Origin: Lachnospiraceae bacterium
GTDB lineage: Bacteria; Bacillota; Clostridia; Lachnospirales; Lachnospiraceae
Assembly (NCBI GenBank): GCA_910575445.1
Contig: CAJTFW010000012.1
Location: 29,165-93,164, forward strand
Reading direction: 5' to 3'
Length of the DNA stretch: 64,000 nucleotides
The stretch's first letter is position 1; each line of letters starts with the position of its first letter. Positions 19,186 through 28,119 of this stretch are shown here, piece by piece. Under the pieces are notes generated by a model. The model was not told the DNA's origin and searched no databases. It saw only the letters and a list, made by a program, of their open reading frames with translations. The translations under genes and the position numbers were made by a program.

Positions 19186-20814
19186 TTATTCATCCTCCCC
19201 TTCTTTATCCTCAAAAAAATCGTCCTCACTGTCCTCGTTTTCCTCGTCATCTTCGTATTCTTCTTCCTCGTCCTCCTCATCATCGTCCTCGTCAAGAAAT
19301 TCCTCTTTCTTTTTCCGGACTACCTTAAAATAATAGCCGCCGATAGCGATAACTGCCACAATTCCAAGAATGATATAGGTTGCCATCGGGTTTTCTTCTG
19401 TTTTCTCCGGCTCTGGTTCAGGTTCTTCGGTATTTTCTTCCCCGTCCCCGTCTGGTTCTTCCGTAAGTTCTTCTTCTGTTTCCTGTTCCCCGTTGTTATT
19501 GGGCAGTGCGCCCTCCGACACAGGGATTGCAGATTCCAGAGCAGCGGAATTTTTCGGTAAGGTTTCGCTGTTGTCCGCTGTCACGTTTAACAGGTCATTT
19601 TCCGTAACTTCCGTCAGGAAGTACACCATTTCTTCCTCCCCGTCCCGGTCAATGATAAGGTAGAACACTTTTTCCGATGCAGTCTGGATTGTATAAAATT
19701 CCTTCCCGGTTTCGCTTTTTTCCTTCTCCCCGGATTCTTCCTTTTCCTCCGATGCAGCCGCTTCCGCCATTGCCTGTTTTTTCTGTTCAGCCGGGCTTAA
19801 TTCTGATACGGTATTCCCGTCACTGTCCGTTTTGGTATGCTCCGTTACCTGTGCGGTAGCAGAGGAAGGCTTGGTTGCCTGTGCATTGACCGGGAGCTGC
19901 TCTGCCGGGTTCTTCTCACCGCTGTCCTCCTTTTCCGGATCGGTGTAATATGGGTTGGCTGTTTTATAAACCTCTGACATATTCCCGGCATTATCCATAG
20001 CGGAAATGGTAAAATACTGGTAGCCTGCGTCAAACTGCTGCAGGCGGATATTTAAGACACCGTTTGTAAGCTCCGTAAACTCATACCCGTTCACATACAC
20101 CGCCTTGATGCCGGAATCCGTATCATGCGCCTGTACGCTTAACAGACCGTCACTGACCGCAGCGTTTAGGGTAGGCTTCGTGAAATCAAAACATTTAATA
20201 TAACGGTTCTTCTCATAGGTCTTGCCCCTCTGGTCTGTCACAAGCACATAGACGGTGGTATTTTCCGAAATCTCCACATACATATCCTCTGTGATGTCCG
20301 TCCAGATCCCATTCTGTGCGACTTTTGCCTGTACGGTCTTTATGGTGAAATTGCCGGAATGTGCCACATCTTCTATGGAGATATGTACCTTTGTGGTGTC
20401 ATTGTGCCACCCGGACGGAGTGGAGATTGTGATTTTTACATTCGGGTTCACATATTCACATAAGCTGTAATCTTCCTTGCAGGCTTCACAATCTTTGTCA
20501 ATGGAATACTGTGTGCATTTTTCTTTACAGGTACATTCCGGCTTTGGAATCTCATTCCCCGATACCGTTCCGCCCTCCGTTTCTTCTTCTGATTCGCCGC
20601 CGCTCTCACCGGGTTCTGTTTCAGTGCTTTCCTCCGCTTCTTTGCTGCCCTCTGTTCCGGTGCTTTCCTCTGTTTCCCCTTCGGCACTGCTTTCCTCCGC
20701 ATAAGCGTCTACCGTATTCCCGCTGTTCGCCATAACCGCCCCTATGGGCATACAGAACAATAATGCCGATAACAGCAGCGACGCCACTGCCCTAACTGAT
20801 AACGTTTTCTTCAT
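19186..20814 (-). CDS. CD1107-type cell-surface protein (DUF4366)
   Basis: 542 residues. A Sec signal peptide is clear (residues 1-30, MKKTLSVRAVASLLLSALLF then AVMANS). An S/E/G/T-rich acidic stretch follows, then a Cys-rich knot (CTCKEKC...CEACKEDYSLC, about residues 93-123) and beta-rich Ig-like segments to ~290. A second E/K-rich linker precedes a membrane helix (MATYIILGIVAVIAIGGYYF, ~470-490), a basic stop-transfer VRKKK and a very acidic cytosolic tail of D/E. This is the layout of the CD1107 mobile-element family. It is probably exposed at the wall and takes part in the mating channel or contacts; the precise role is unknown. It overlaps the DUF4315 gene by 23 bp. Confidence 0.82.
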   Translation of the reverse strand: MKKTLSVRAVASLLLSALLFCMPIGAVMANSGNTVDAYAEESSAEGETEESTGTEGSKEAEESTETEPGESGGESEEETEGGTVSGNEIPKPECTCKEKCTQYSIDKDCEACKEDYSLCEYVNPNVKITISTPSGWHNDTTKVHISIEDVAHSGNFTIKTVQAKVAQNGIWTDITEDMYVEISENTTVYVLVTDQRGKTYEKNRYIKCFDFTKPTLNAAVSDGLLSVQAHDTDSGIKAVYVNGYEFTELTNGVLNIRLQQFDAGYQYFTISAMDNAGNMSEVYKTANPYYTDPEKEDSGEKNPAEQLPVNAQATKPSSATAQVTEHTKTDSDGNTVSELSPAEQKKQAMAEAAASEEKEESGEKEKSETGKEFYTIQTASEKVFYLIIDRDGEEEMVYFLTEVTENDLLNVTADNSETLPKNSAALESAIPVSEGALPNNNGEQETEEELTEEPDGDGEENTEEPEPEPEKTEENPMATYIILGIVAVIAIGGYYFKVVRKKKEEFLDEDDDEEDEEEEYEDDEENEDSEDDFFEDKEGEDE

Positions 20815-21052
20815 TTCCTGCCATCTCCTTTGCGTTTTCTTTTTCTTCCAATAACTTCAAAATCTCGTCCTCGCTGAATTTAATGAGTAATTGCAGCTTC
20901 TCGGACGAGATTTTATGCTTTTCGATAATATCCATTTTTTCGGCTCTTTCCGCCATGCGCTTCTGTTCTTCCAAATCCTTCTGCTTCGCCTGTAATGTTT
21001 CAAGCTGCGCCCGCACTTTGGTAAGCTCCTTTTCAATGCGTTCCTTTGTCAT
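20792..21052 (-). CDS. DUF4315 family small coiled-coil protein
   Basis: 86 residues, almost all charged helix (MTKERIEKELTKVRAQLETL onward), predicted coiled coil through residue ~45, followed by EKHKISSEKLQLLIKFSEDEIL. I recognise the DUF4315 type, always found between the hydrolase and the CD1107 protein in these ICEs. It begins 10 nt after the hydrolase stop and its end overlaps the start of the CD1107 gene, so it is in the transfer operon. Function unknown. Confidence 0.8.
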   Translation of the reverse strand: MTKERIEKELTKVRAQLETLQAKQKDLEEQKRMAERAEKMDIIEKHKISSEKLQLLIKFSEDEILKLLEEKENAKEMAGNEENVIS

Positions 21053-21062
21053 AAATGCCTCC

Positions 21063-23834
21063 TTAATTTAACCTGCCGAAACTGTAAAAATGGCTCTGCC
21101 AGTACGGGGAATTGATGCTTGCGTAACTGATCGGATCGCCGCAGTGTATCATTGTACCGTTGCCGCAATAAATCCCCACATGGCTCACCGCCCCGGCTGA
21201 ATTGTATGTCCCGGTAAAGAATATAATATCCCCTGCCTTTGCGTCCGATGCGGAAACAGGCGTACACTGGTCATAAATCCCCTGTGCGGTAGTTCGTGGA
21301 AGGTTATGTACCCCGCTGTTGGTAAATACCCAGCAGACAAAGCCGGAACAGTCAAAACTTGTGGAAGGACTTGAACCGCCCCACACATACGGAAATCCTA
21401 AATATTTTGCGGCTTCCTCCATAAGAGCCTGCACCGATGCGTCATCGTAGGCATCCGGCGGTATGGCGTTCCCCGGCAGTCCGCCCGGTGTTTCCCCGTA
21501 CAGTGTGTCTTCGCCCACATCAAAATAAAATAGCGGGTTGTAATACTCCCCGTTATATAAACATTCGATATGTAAATGGCTCCCTGTGCTGCTCCCGGTA
21601 TTGCCTGTTGTCCCGATGACCGCCCCTTTTTCCAATGTCTGCCCTGCACTCACGTTTAAGCTGTCCATGTGGGCATACTTGGTTGTATAACCGTCTATCT
21701 CAATCGCTACATAATTCCCATAATGGCTGTCGTATGCCGCCGCTGTCACCGTACCGTCATGCGCCGCATATATGGTTGTGCCTGTCGGGACTGCTATATC
21801 CACGCCCCGGTGAAATTCCTCATTCCCTGTGACCTCGTTTTTCCGGTATCCGTAATAGCTTGACACATAATAATACCAGTAGAGGTTCAGCGGCGAAGCA
21901 AACTCCTGAAGCAGACCGTTCGTTTCCCCATACATGGCAAAAATCTCCGCCTGTTCGGTATCCATTTTCCCGGAAACAAGGCTCTCTAACGGTATGACCG
22001 TAAGTGTCACTCTGAGGATACTGACCTCGTATTCTTCTTCCTCCTCGTACTCATATTCTTCCTCTGTTTCTTCCCCGGTAACCGGATCGGTGACTGTCCT
22101 TGTGCCAGTCTTTGTGACCGTCCTTGTCCTCGTTTCCGTATCCGGCGTGAGCGTCAGCGTATACATCTCGTCAAAAAGAGCCTGTATTTCACTTTCCACC
22201 TCACTTGCGGTAAACTCTGTATGGACTGCGGATAAATAGCTGATAAGGGTAAACGGGTTATGACCGATTGCGCCAAGATTATAGGAATATTCGTCATATC
22301 CCGGATTGTCTGTTTCCACCCGGTCAATCTCTTTCTGCAGGTCAAGCTCCAGACGGGTAAACTGTAAATCAGCGGCGTCAATTTCTTTCGGCTTGCTTAA
22401 ATAGCTCGCCGCTAAAATCGTAGACTGCGTATCCGCAAACATCGCCCCACAGGACGATACGGAAACCATAATCATCATAAGGAGCAGCGCCATGATGCCC
22501 ACCGTCACAAGCAAGCCGGCATTTTTCCTTGCAAACTCCTGTAACTTCCTTGCCACAGTGACCGCACCGTTTTTCGTCTTTTCAAATGCCTGCTCCGCTG
22601 TTTTGGCAGATGCCGCTTTCTTCCTAGCCTTGATGTACTCCCGCTTGATGCGCTGTTTCTGTAACCGCTTCTGCAACGCTTTTTTCTGCATCTGCGGGTT
22701 TTCCTCCAAAAACTTCTGGTACTGGAAATTGACTTCCTTTTTAAACTGCTTTTTTTCCAGCTTTGCCACCTTCGCCCGCTGTTTCTGCTCTTTTCCCTTT
22801 ATCTGCCTTTTGACGAAAGAAAACAGTTCTTCCCCTTTCTGCTCTGATTTATGTGCGCCCTCCACCGCTGAATTTTCTTTCTCCGTTTCAGCAATCTTCC
22901 CATGCACAAAATTCCGGCTCTCATTCTGCATCCGGCGCATGGTGGTTTTCGGTATGCCCTCCTGCTTGAAGGGTTTCTCCTTATCCAGAGGGACAGCCAC
23001 ATATTTTCCCTTCCCGGTTTTCTCGTCAAATACTCTCTGCAAAGTGTATTCCCTTGTCTTTGGCAGCTTTGCCCTTGCCTTCTGTACCTTCTTTCCGGCT
23101 TTTTGAGCCTGCCGCTGTTTCTTTTGCAGCTTTTTACTGCCTGTAAATTCAGAGCCTCCTTCCCCCTGAAACAGATTTCCGGTATTCTCCGCAAAAGATT
23201 CTTCGGTAAAGGTTTTATTTTCCGTTTTTTCCTTTGTTTCGCCTTTTACCCGGTGTTCCTTTTGTACCCGCTTTTTATGGTATTTCCCTTTTTTCTGCGA
23301 CTGCCTGTAAGTATCCCTCCGGTGGTAATCTTCCGTATCCGGCTGTTTTTTCTCCGTTTCCTCCGGCTGGCTGAAATTGTCCTGCCCGGTAAATCCGCTG
23401 CTTTCCTTGACAAAATCAGGCTTTTCTTCCTGCCCCGGCTTCGCACCAGACTTTTGGACTTTTTGTCCAGAAGTAGTCTGGTACATCTGCTTTTTCGCTT
23501 TGGCTTTTGAAGCATGGTTCGATTCCCACTGTCTGGTATCTCCCTTTTGGGAATCCACGCCCTTATGTTCCGAAAAAGTTTGATTTTCCTGTAACTGCCC
23601 ATTCCCGGACTTCTGGACTTTTTGTCCAAAAGTTTCCTGATGCGCCTGCGTAACCTTTTCCGCCTGCCTTTTCCCGGCTGAACCATGCCCCGGCTTCTTG
23701 GTATCGGCATCCCTCGGCTGATAGGCAGCACTGCCGCCACCTGTAAAGGCATTATCGGCTCCCTTACGGAACTCCGCATTTACTTCTTTACGGTAGGCGG
23801 TATCCTGTTTTTTCTTCCCTTTCTTTTCTGCCAT
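21063..23834 (-). CDS. CD1108-type transfer protein with M23 peptidase and NlpC/P60 domains
   Basis: 923 residues. The first ~420 are highly basic, low complexity (K/Q/E) with GQKVQKSG repeats; these repeats are encoded by two copies of the ICE 25-bp palindrome. A single membrane helix follows (~430-455, LLVTVGIMALLLMMIMVSV). A VirB8/soluble-like segment comes next, then an M23 lysostaphin-type domain (FHRGVDIAVPTG, SHLHIE) at ~660-770 and a C-terminal NlpC/P60 domain with FDCSGFVCWVF (catalytic Cys) and SHVGIYCGNG (His). It is expected to cut peptidoglycan from outside to open the mating channel, like Tn916 Orf14 and pCF10 PrgK. Its ATG overlaps the virB4 stop by one base (TAATG). Confidence 0.9.
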   Translation of the reverse strand: MAEKKGKKKQDTAYRKEVNAEFRKGADNAFTGGGSAAYQPRDADTKKPGHGSAGKRQAEKVTQAHQETFGQKVQKSGNGQLQENQTFSEHKGVDSQKGDTRQWESNHASKAKAKKQMYQTTSGQKVQKSGAKPGQEEKPDFVKESSGFTGQDNFSQPEETEKKQPDTEDYHRRDTYRQSQKKGKYHKKRVQKEHRVKGETKEKTENKTFTEESFAENTGNLFQGEGGSEFTGSKKLQKKQRQAQKAGKKVQKARAKLPKTREYTLQRVFDEKTGKGKYVAVPLDKEKPFKQEGIPKTTMRRMQNESRNFVHGKIAETEKENSAVEGAHKSEQKGEELFSFVKRQIKGKEQKQRAKVAKLEKKQFKKEVNFQYQKFLEENPQMQKKALQKRLQKQRIKREYIKARKKAASAKTAEQAFEKTKNGAVTVARKLQEFARKNAGLLVTVGIMALLLMMIMVSVSSCGAMFADTQSTILAASYLSKPKEIDAADLQFTRLELDLQKEIDRVETDNPGYDEYSYNLGAIGHNPFTLISYLSAVHTEFTASEVESEIQALFDEMYTLTLTPDTETRTRTVTKTGTRTVTDPVTGEETEEEYEYEEEEEYEVSILRVTLTVIPLESLVSGKMDTEQAEIFAMYGETNGLLQEFASPLNLYWYYYVSSYYGYRKNEVTGNEEFHRGVDIAVPTGTTIYAAHDGTVTAAAYDSHYGNYVAIEIDGYTTKYAHMDSLNVSAGQTLEKGAVIGTTGNTGSSTGSHLHIECLYNGEYYNPLFYFDVGEDTLYGETPGGLPGNAIPPDAYDDASVQALMEEAAKYLGFPYVWGGSSPSTSFDCSGFVCWVFTNSGVHNLPRTTAQGIYDQCTPVSASDAKAGDIIFFTGTYNSAGAVSHVGIYCGNGTMIHCGDPISYASINSPYWQSHFYSFGRLN
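23446..23482 (+). repeat. ICE palindrome copy 1 (in hydrolase gene)
   Basis: Arms ACTTTTGGAC and GTCCAGAAGT around a TTTTT spacer, extended outward by CCAGACT / AGTCTGG, so this is the longest of the five copies. It encodes part of a GQKVQKSG protein repeat in the basic N-terminal region of the hydrolase gene. Confidence 0.8.
23609..23633 (+). repeat. ICE palindrome copy 2 (in hydrolase gene)
   Basis: 25 bp: ACTTCTGGAC, TTTTT, GTCCAAAAGT. Encodes a second GQKVQKSG repeat, 158 bp from copy 1 in the opposite arm order. Confidence 0.8.
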
Positions 23835-26332
23835 TAGCCTTCCTCATCTTCCTTCGTTACGGATTCCTCCGGTTTTGTGTTCATAATCGCAAAAGTTTTT
23901 GTATTAGCCGGGTACTTATCCACGAATGGGATAACCACATTGTCAAACAGTATCAGACCGCTTCCCGGTTCAGAATTGGTGACGTGCATGAGCTGTTTCT
24001 CCGACAATCCCAACTTATCCGCCAAGATATGCTGGTCTTTGGCGTTTTGGTTCAGCAGATATACAAAATCGCTGTTCCCCAAGATGCCCTCGATTTCTTC
24101 CGATTTCAGGAAATCCCCTACGTTCTGCGTCAAGCCTGTCGGGATTCCGCCCCATTTCCTGAAACGTTTCCAAATCTCCACCGAATAGATAGCTGTCTGC
24201 TTTTCTTTCAAAAGCAAATGGAACTCATCACAGTAGTACCTTGTGGCAACTTTGCGCTCCCGGTTCTGCGACACCCTGTTCCAGACCGCATCCTGCACAA
24301 TCAGCATCCCAATCTCTTTTAACTGATTTCCCAAGTCACGAATGTCAAAACACATGATCCGGTTGTGTGCGTCTACATTGGTTCGGTGGTTAAAATAGTT
24401 CTGCGAGCCATGCACATACAGAACAAGGCTGTTGGCAATCCGAACCGCCTTCTGCTTCGCTTCCCTCTGCAGCTCCGGCGCAACGTCCTTCGGCTCATAC
24501 TTTAACAGCGCATTATACAAATCTTCCAGTATGGGCATATTCTCCGGCTTCGGGTGCTTGAAATACCCATCATAGATATGCTTGATGCAGGTGTCAATAA
24601 TGCCCTTCTCGTCATTTTCCAGACCGTCCTTCCCTCCGGCAATCAAATCACACAGCGTAATCAGGAAGTCACTCTTTAGCTTCAATGCTTCCTTATCCCC
24701 TTTATGGGAAAGCTGAATGTCCATCGGGTTCAGATAATCCTTTGAATTGGTGGCAAGCCTTACCACCTGCCCATGAAGCGCCTGCACCAGAGGGAAATAC
24801 TCGCCTTCCGGATCGCAGACAATAATATCGTCCTTTGTGATAAGGAAACAGGACAAAATCTCCCTCTTTGCGGAAAAAGACTTACCGCTTCCCGGTGTTC
24901 CCAAAATAACTCCGTTCGGTGTACGAAGTCTTTTCCGGTCTGCCATAATCATGTTATTGCTGAGTGCGTTCAGACCGTAATAAATAGCCGGTGCGGGCAT
25001 GAAAAGCTCCTGTGTGCAGAACGGTACAAGGACAGCGGTGCTTTTGGTGGTAAGGTTTCTCTCAATCCCCACGTCATTACACCCAATCGGCGCACTTGCC
25101 ATAAGCCCCTGCTCCTGTAAATACTGCAAACACCGTAAATTACAGTTTGCCTGCTGGATAATGCCGGACACCCTCTGTGTCAGGTTTTCAAGCTCCCTCT
25201 TTGTCCTCCCGTAACAGGTAATCAGAAATGTCATTTTGATAAGTTTCTGATTGCTTGTGTTCAAATCGTCAAGCAGTTCCAGAGTGTCCTTCTCATACGT
25301 CACGATGTCAGTCGGCAGAATATCCATATCGTAACCGCTCCGGACTGCCTTTTTCTGTTCCTCAATCTTATTTTTCTGAATGTCGGTGAGCGCACGTTTT
25401 ATCATTTTGATTGCTTCCACCGGATCAATCGTCCTCATGTGCATGGTAAGGGTAAGGTTGTCATCAATGTCCAGCAGCTTCTTAATCATCTCGTCCGTAA
25501 ACTTGGGCGCAATCATATCAAGGTAAGACACGCTCCCATAAATACTGCCGGACTTGAAGCGGCTCGGATAGCGGAAATCAAACCCCGGCGGCGCAATATA
25601 ATCTTTAACTGACTTCCCGGATTCTGACAGTTCCTTAAAGGAAAAACGGAAAGGCTCCATCGTACCCTGATTGAAATACTCATGTAAGATACGGAGCCTT
25701 TCCTTCCCGTCAAGACCTCTGGCGTTTGTGCCGATATTGTTTAAATTATGTACCACATCTTTCTCAATGTTGTTTAACTTGCTCCTTGCTTCTTTGATGC
25801 CTGTGCTTTCCACGCCGAAAATAATGTACTTTGATTTGATGATGCCATTGTTGCCCTTTGCCGACTGGTGCTTTAACATCTGCGTGTATTCCTCACGAAT
25901 ATCGTTGAAATCATCGTCCTGCAGTGGAGTATCGAACTGCTCCGCAAGCGCCTGCTCGCTGACCTGCCTGTTGAATAAGAACAACTGGAATTTTATGGAC
26001 GGATCAAAATAGTTAATCAGCTTGCTGTATTCCTCCAGAATATCAGCCTGATCCTCCACCTCCAGCAAGTCATAGTTAATATCAAAAAATTCCACCATTT
26101 TTGTATAATAAGTGTCCGCCACCTGACAGATGCCGTCCCGGTACATTTTTTTGAATGTAATGGTTTTCTGTGCGGTGTCCGGCTTCGCCTGTTCTTTGCT
26201 GTTCCCGGCAAGGACACGCCTAAGCTCCGCCAGACGTTTCTTTTCCGAAAAAGTCAGTCCCGCCTTTTCCGGTGTCTGTTTATTTTTCTGCGGCTTTGGC
26301 TTTCCCACTGCCGCCTTTTGCTTTTTCTTCAA
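23834..26332 (-). CDS. virB4: VirB4/TraE-type conjugation ATPase
   Basis: About 832 residues. I start it at a TTG (26330-26332) because AAGGAGG lies 9 nt upstream and the frame has no suitable ATG; the longer open frame to 26479 only overlaps prgI. The Walker A motif GTPGSGKSFSA and a Walker B-like DDIIVCDPEGEYFPL lie in the middle, and RKWGGIPTGLTQNVGDFL near the C-terminus is the usual VirB4 motor segment. The first ~50 residues are a basic K/Q-rich tail. VirB4 powers assembly of the mating channel and works with VirD4 at the membrane. It overlaps the hydrolase gene by one base and the prgI gene by about 50, a tightly packed transfer operon. Confidence 0.92.
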   Translation of the reverse strand: MKKKQKAAVGKPKPQKNKQTPEKAGLTFSEKKRLAELRRVLAGNSKEQAKPDTAQKTITFKKMYRDGICQVADTYYTKMVEFFDINYDLLEVEDQADILEEYSKLINYFDPSIKFQLFLFNRQVSEQALAEQFDTPLQDDDFNDIREEYTQMLKHQSAKGNNGIIKSKYIIFGVESTGIKEARSKLNNIEKDVVHNLNNIGTNARGLDGKERLRILHEYFNQGTMEPFRFSFKELSESGKSVKDYIAPPGFDFRYPSRFKSGSIYGSVSYLDMIAPKFTDEMIKKLLDIDDNLTLTMHMRTIDPVEAIKMIKRALTDIQKNKIEEQKKAVRSGYDMDILPTDIVTYEKDTLELLDDLNTSNQKLIKMTFLITCYGRTKRELENLTQRVSGIIQQANCNLRCLQYLQEQGLMASAPIGCNDVGIERNLTTKSTAVLVPFCTQELFMPAPAIYYGLNALSNNMIMADRKRLRTPNGVILGTPGSGKSFSAKREILSCFLITKDDIIVCDPEGEYFPLVQALHGQVVRLATNSKDYLNPMDIQLSHKGDKEALKLKSDFLITLCDLIAGGKDGLENDEKGIIDTCIKHIYDGYFKHPKPENMPILEDLYNALLKYEPKDVAPELQREAKQKAVRIANSLVLYVHGSQNYFNHRTNVDAHNRIMCFDIRDLGNQLKEIGMLIVQDAVWNRVSQNRERKVATRYYCDEFHLLLKEKQTAIYSVEIWKRFRKWGGIPTGLTQNVGDFLKSEEIEGILGNSDFVYLLNQNAKDQHILADKLGLSEKQLMHVTNSEPGSGLILFDNVVIPFVDKYPANTKTFAIMNTKPEESVTKEDEEG

Positions 26333-26687
26333 GGAAATATACCTCCTTCCTGATTTTTTCCCGTTCCTCCAACTGCTCGTAGAGGTTTTCCGATTTATAC
26401 GGTCTGATTCCCGGCGTGAGTACCTTCTGCCGGAGCATGAAGTATAAAATCTTCTCTGCCGGGAAACCGTCTTTTTCATACATAGCCAAAAAGAAGAATG
26501 GCAGCATTACACCCACCATGATAAGCGCCGCCCCCTGTGTGCCTAATACCCCTTTTGTGAGGAAATATAAAGGAATACCCACAAGGGCAGCTCCCGAAAA
26601 ACAGATAATCTGCCTTTTGGTAAGGTTCAATGCTACTTTTGTCTTGATTCCACTCAGGTCTTTTGGCACTGGTACTGAAATTGCCAT
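26280..26687 (-). CDS. PrgI family membrane protein of the conjugation channel (VirB3-like)
   Basis: 135 residues starting at ATG 26687 (MAISVPVPKDL) behind AAAGGAGCGGAATTT. The upstream extension to 26963 in the same frame lacks these features and overlaps the VirB6 gene, so I exclude it. Two adjacent membrane helices are seen at about residues 28-70 (FSGAALVGIPLYFL, AALIMVGVMLPFFFLAMY), and the C-terminal third is charged (EEREKIRKEVYFLEEKAK). The order PrgI-VirB4 is the standard arrangement in Gram-positive type IV secretion systems, where PrgI is the VirB3 counterpart. Confidence 0.85.
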   Translation of the reverse strand: MAISVPVPKDLSGIKTKVALNLTKRQIICFSGAALVGIPLYFLTKGVLGTQGAALIMVGVMLPFFFLAMYEKDGFPAEKILYFMLRQKVLTPGIRPYKSENLYEQLEEREKIRKEVYFLEEKAKGGSGKAKAAEK

Positions 26688-26737
26688 AAATTCCGCTCCT
26701 TTCGTGGGCAATGCCCGCCAAGCACAGCCTTTTGCGC

Positions 26738-27610
26738 TTAGTGGGCATTGAAAATTGATTTGCTTAAAGAACCTGTCTTGAACAGGCTGAAACAGAGGAT
26801 TACGGTATATGCCGCTACCGACCATAATGCGCTGTGCAGGTTGCCCGCCACTGCGACGCTTGCCACCAGAACAGCATAAATCGCCACGCATACCATGATA
26901 AAGAAACCCTGAAACGCCAGTGCGACAAGCCCTTTTAAATAGTTCGTCCCGATTGTTCCCCATTCCCGGTTGGTAACTGTCGCTGCCGGGATTGGCGCTA
27001 CCGATACATAAAGGTATATTTCAATCATGCGCCCGTATAAAATGACGGTGATGAGGACGGACATGATTTTCATACACAGGCTGATTACCATAGTTTCCAG
27101 ACCTAAACCGATCAGCTCCCCGATGCCCATTGTGTCAATCTGGCTGTTGAACATGGAAGTAAGCGTTGCTTCCACATCAAGGCTTGTGGAGCCTGATATG
27201 GAAGATGCCGCCTGCGTCACTACATGGCTTCCAACGTCAAATACCGCCATGACAATATCAAAAGTCTTGGAAAGCAGCATGACAGCGATGCAAGCCTTGA
27301 ATAAAAAACGGAAGAACAGGCTTGTATCGAAGTCATGCATATTGTTTTTGTCTATTACCATTGTGATAAGCTCATAAATCAGCACGAAACTGATAATCAG
27401 CCCTGCTATGGGGATTACTACATTCTCCGACAGCGTCCTTACCATGCTGAATATGCCGGAGTTCCATGTGCTGGGTGTCCTGCTGACTTCCCCGGCAATC
27501 GTGCCTACCTTGTCATTGACGTCGGTAAACATCGTGCCGAGATTGTCAAGCACCCACCCCTGAAGCATTTCCTTTATGAAATCAGTGATTTTGTCAATGA
27601 TTCCGCCCAT
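26738..27610 (-). CDS. VirB6/TrbL-like integral membrane channel protein (CD1112 type)
   Basis: 290 residues; ATG 27610. An amphipathic N-terminus (MGGIIDKITDFIKEML) is followed by about six membrane segments: IPIAGLIISFVLIYELI, the FLFKACIAVMLL region, LETMVISLCMKIMSVLITVILY, the LYVSVAPIPAATV loop, LVALAFQGFFIMVCVAIYAVL and VAAYTVILCFSLF. This matches the VirB6-like family of Tn1549-type ICEs, expected to form the inner-membrane translocation channel. It lies between the Maff2 gene (13 nt) and prgI (50 nt) in the transfer operon. Confidence 0.85.
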   Translation of the reverse strand: MGGIIDKITDFIKEMLQGWVLDNLGTMFTDVNDKVGTIAGEVSRTPSTWNSGIFSMVRTLSENVVIPIAGLIISFVLIYELITMVIDKNNMHDFDTSLFFRFLFKACIAVMLLSKTFDIVMAVFDVGSHVVTQAASSISGSTSLDVEATLTSMFNSQIDTMGIGELIGLGLETMVISLCMKIMSVLITVILYGRMIEIYLYVSVAPIPAATVTNREWGTIGTNYLKGLVALAFQGFFIMVCVAIYAVLVASVAVAGNLHSALWSVAAYTVILCFSLFKTGSLSKSIFNAH

Positions 27611-27623
27611 GAAGGGTTATCTC

Positions 27624-27839
27624 TTATGAGAACAGTGTGGAAAGCTGTGGAATCACCGTCTGCGCCACAATGATAATGCCCCCGCCGCTCATAAGCTGTT
27701 TAATGCCCTGTGATTTTGCTCCAGGGTTATCGTTGCCATATCCCTCAAGCAGATTGATGACGCCCCATACGCCCACGCCTGCGCCGATTGCTGTTACGAC
27801 TGTCTTTAATCCTGTTACTGCTGTTGTAAAAAATGCCAT
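27624..27839 (-). CDS. Maff2 family small membrane protein
   Basis: 71 residues starting MAFFTTAVTGLKTVV at ATG 27839, behind AGAGGTAGAACA. Two hydrophobic helices (residues ~8-30 and ~48-68) with a short loop (EGYGNDNPGAKSQG). The longer frame to 28034 is unsupported. It is the Maff2 type, resembling the VirB2-like pilin position before VirB6; a pilin role is inferred from gene order and topology. Confidence 0.8.
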   Translation of the reverse strand: MAFFTTAVTGLKTVVTAIGAGVGVWGVINLLEGYGNDNPGAKSQGIKQLMSGGGIIIVAQTVIPQLSTLFS

Positions 27840-27907
27840 TGTTCTACCTCTTTCTTTCTCATCAAATGTTTTGTCTGGTTTCTGAAAGAGTTTTTCGTGT
27901 AAAATGC

Positions 27908-27945
27908 CCTGCCTTATGGTAAGATAAAGACAGGGCAATCCTTTG
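27908..27945 (-). terminator. Hairpin upstream of Maff2 gene
   Basis: On the minus strand TGCCCTG and CAGGGCA form a 7-bp stem with a long loop, followed by TTTTACACG. It lies between VirD4 and the Maff2 gene and could attenuate transcription into the channel genes. Region 27840-28119 also holds palindrome copy 3. Confidence 0.4.
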
Positions 27946-28045
27946 GGAAGAACCCTGCGGGCATCCGGTACATTCAGTTTGGCGATTGGCTGTTCCGGGT
28001 GCTTTGTTTTTTGTCCTTTCCCAAGTACATTCAAAACTCCGTTCC

Positions 28046-28070
28046 ACTTCTGGACTTTTTGTCCAAAAGT
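28046..28070 (+). repeat. ICE palindrome copy 3 (intergenic)
   Basis: 25 bp identical to copy 2 (ACTTCTGGAC, TTTTT, GTCCAAAAGT), in the spacer between virD4 and the Maff2 gene. Confidence 0.85.
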
Positions 28071-28119
28071 TCTGTGACTGGTTTACAGGTTCCATATTCA
28101 GTTTTTCAGTATTCAGTTG

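Noticed and set aside
19142..19333. Plus-strand Ser-rich and Pro-rich frames over the acidic tail of the CD1107-type gene
   Set aside because: They are the complement of the GAG/GAT-rich codons; no ribosome site or family.
26333..26479. Longer virB4 start
   Set aside because: Lies inside prgI and has no ribosome site; the TTG at 26332 follows AAGGAGG.
26688..26963. N-terminal extension of the PrgI protein
   Set aside because: Overlaps the VirB6-like gene and is out of family; MAISVPVPKDL has a good ribosome site.
27840..28034. N-terminal extension of the Maff2 protein
   Set aside because: Family length is about 70 residues; the extension crosses a hairpin and lacks a good start.
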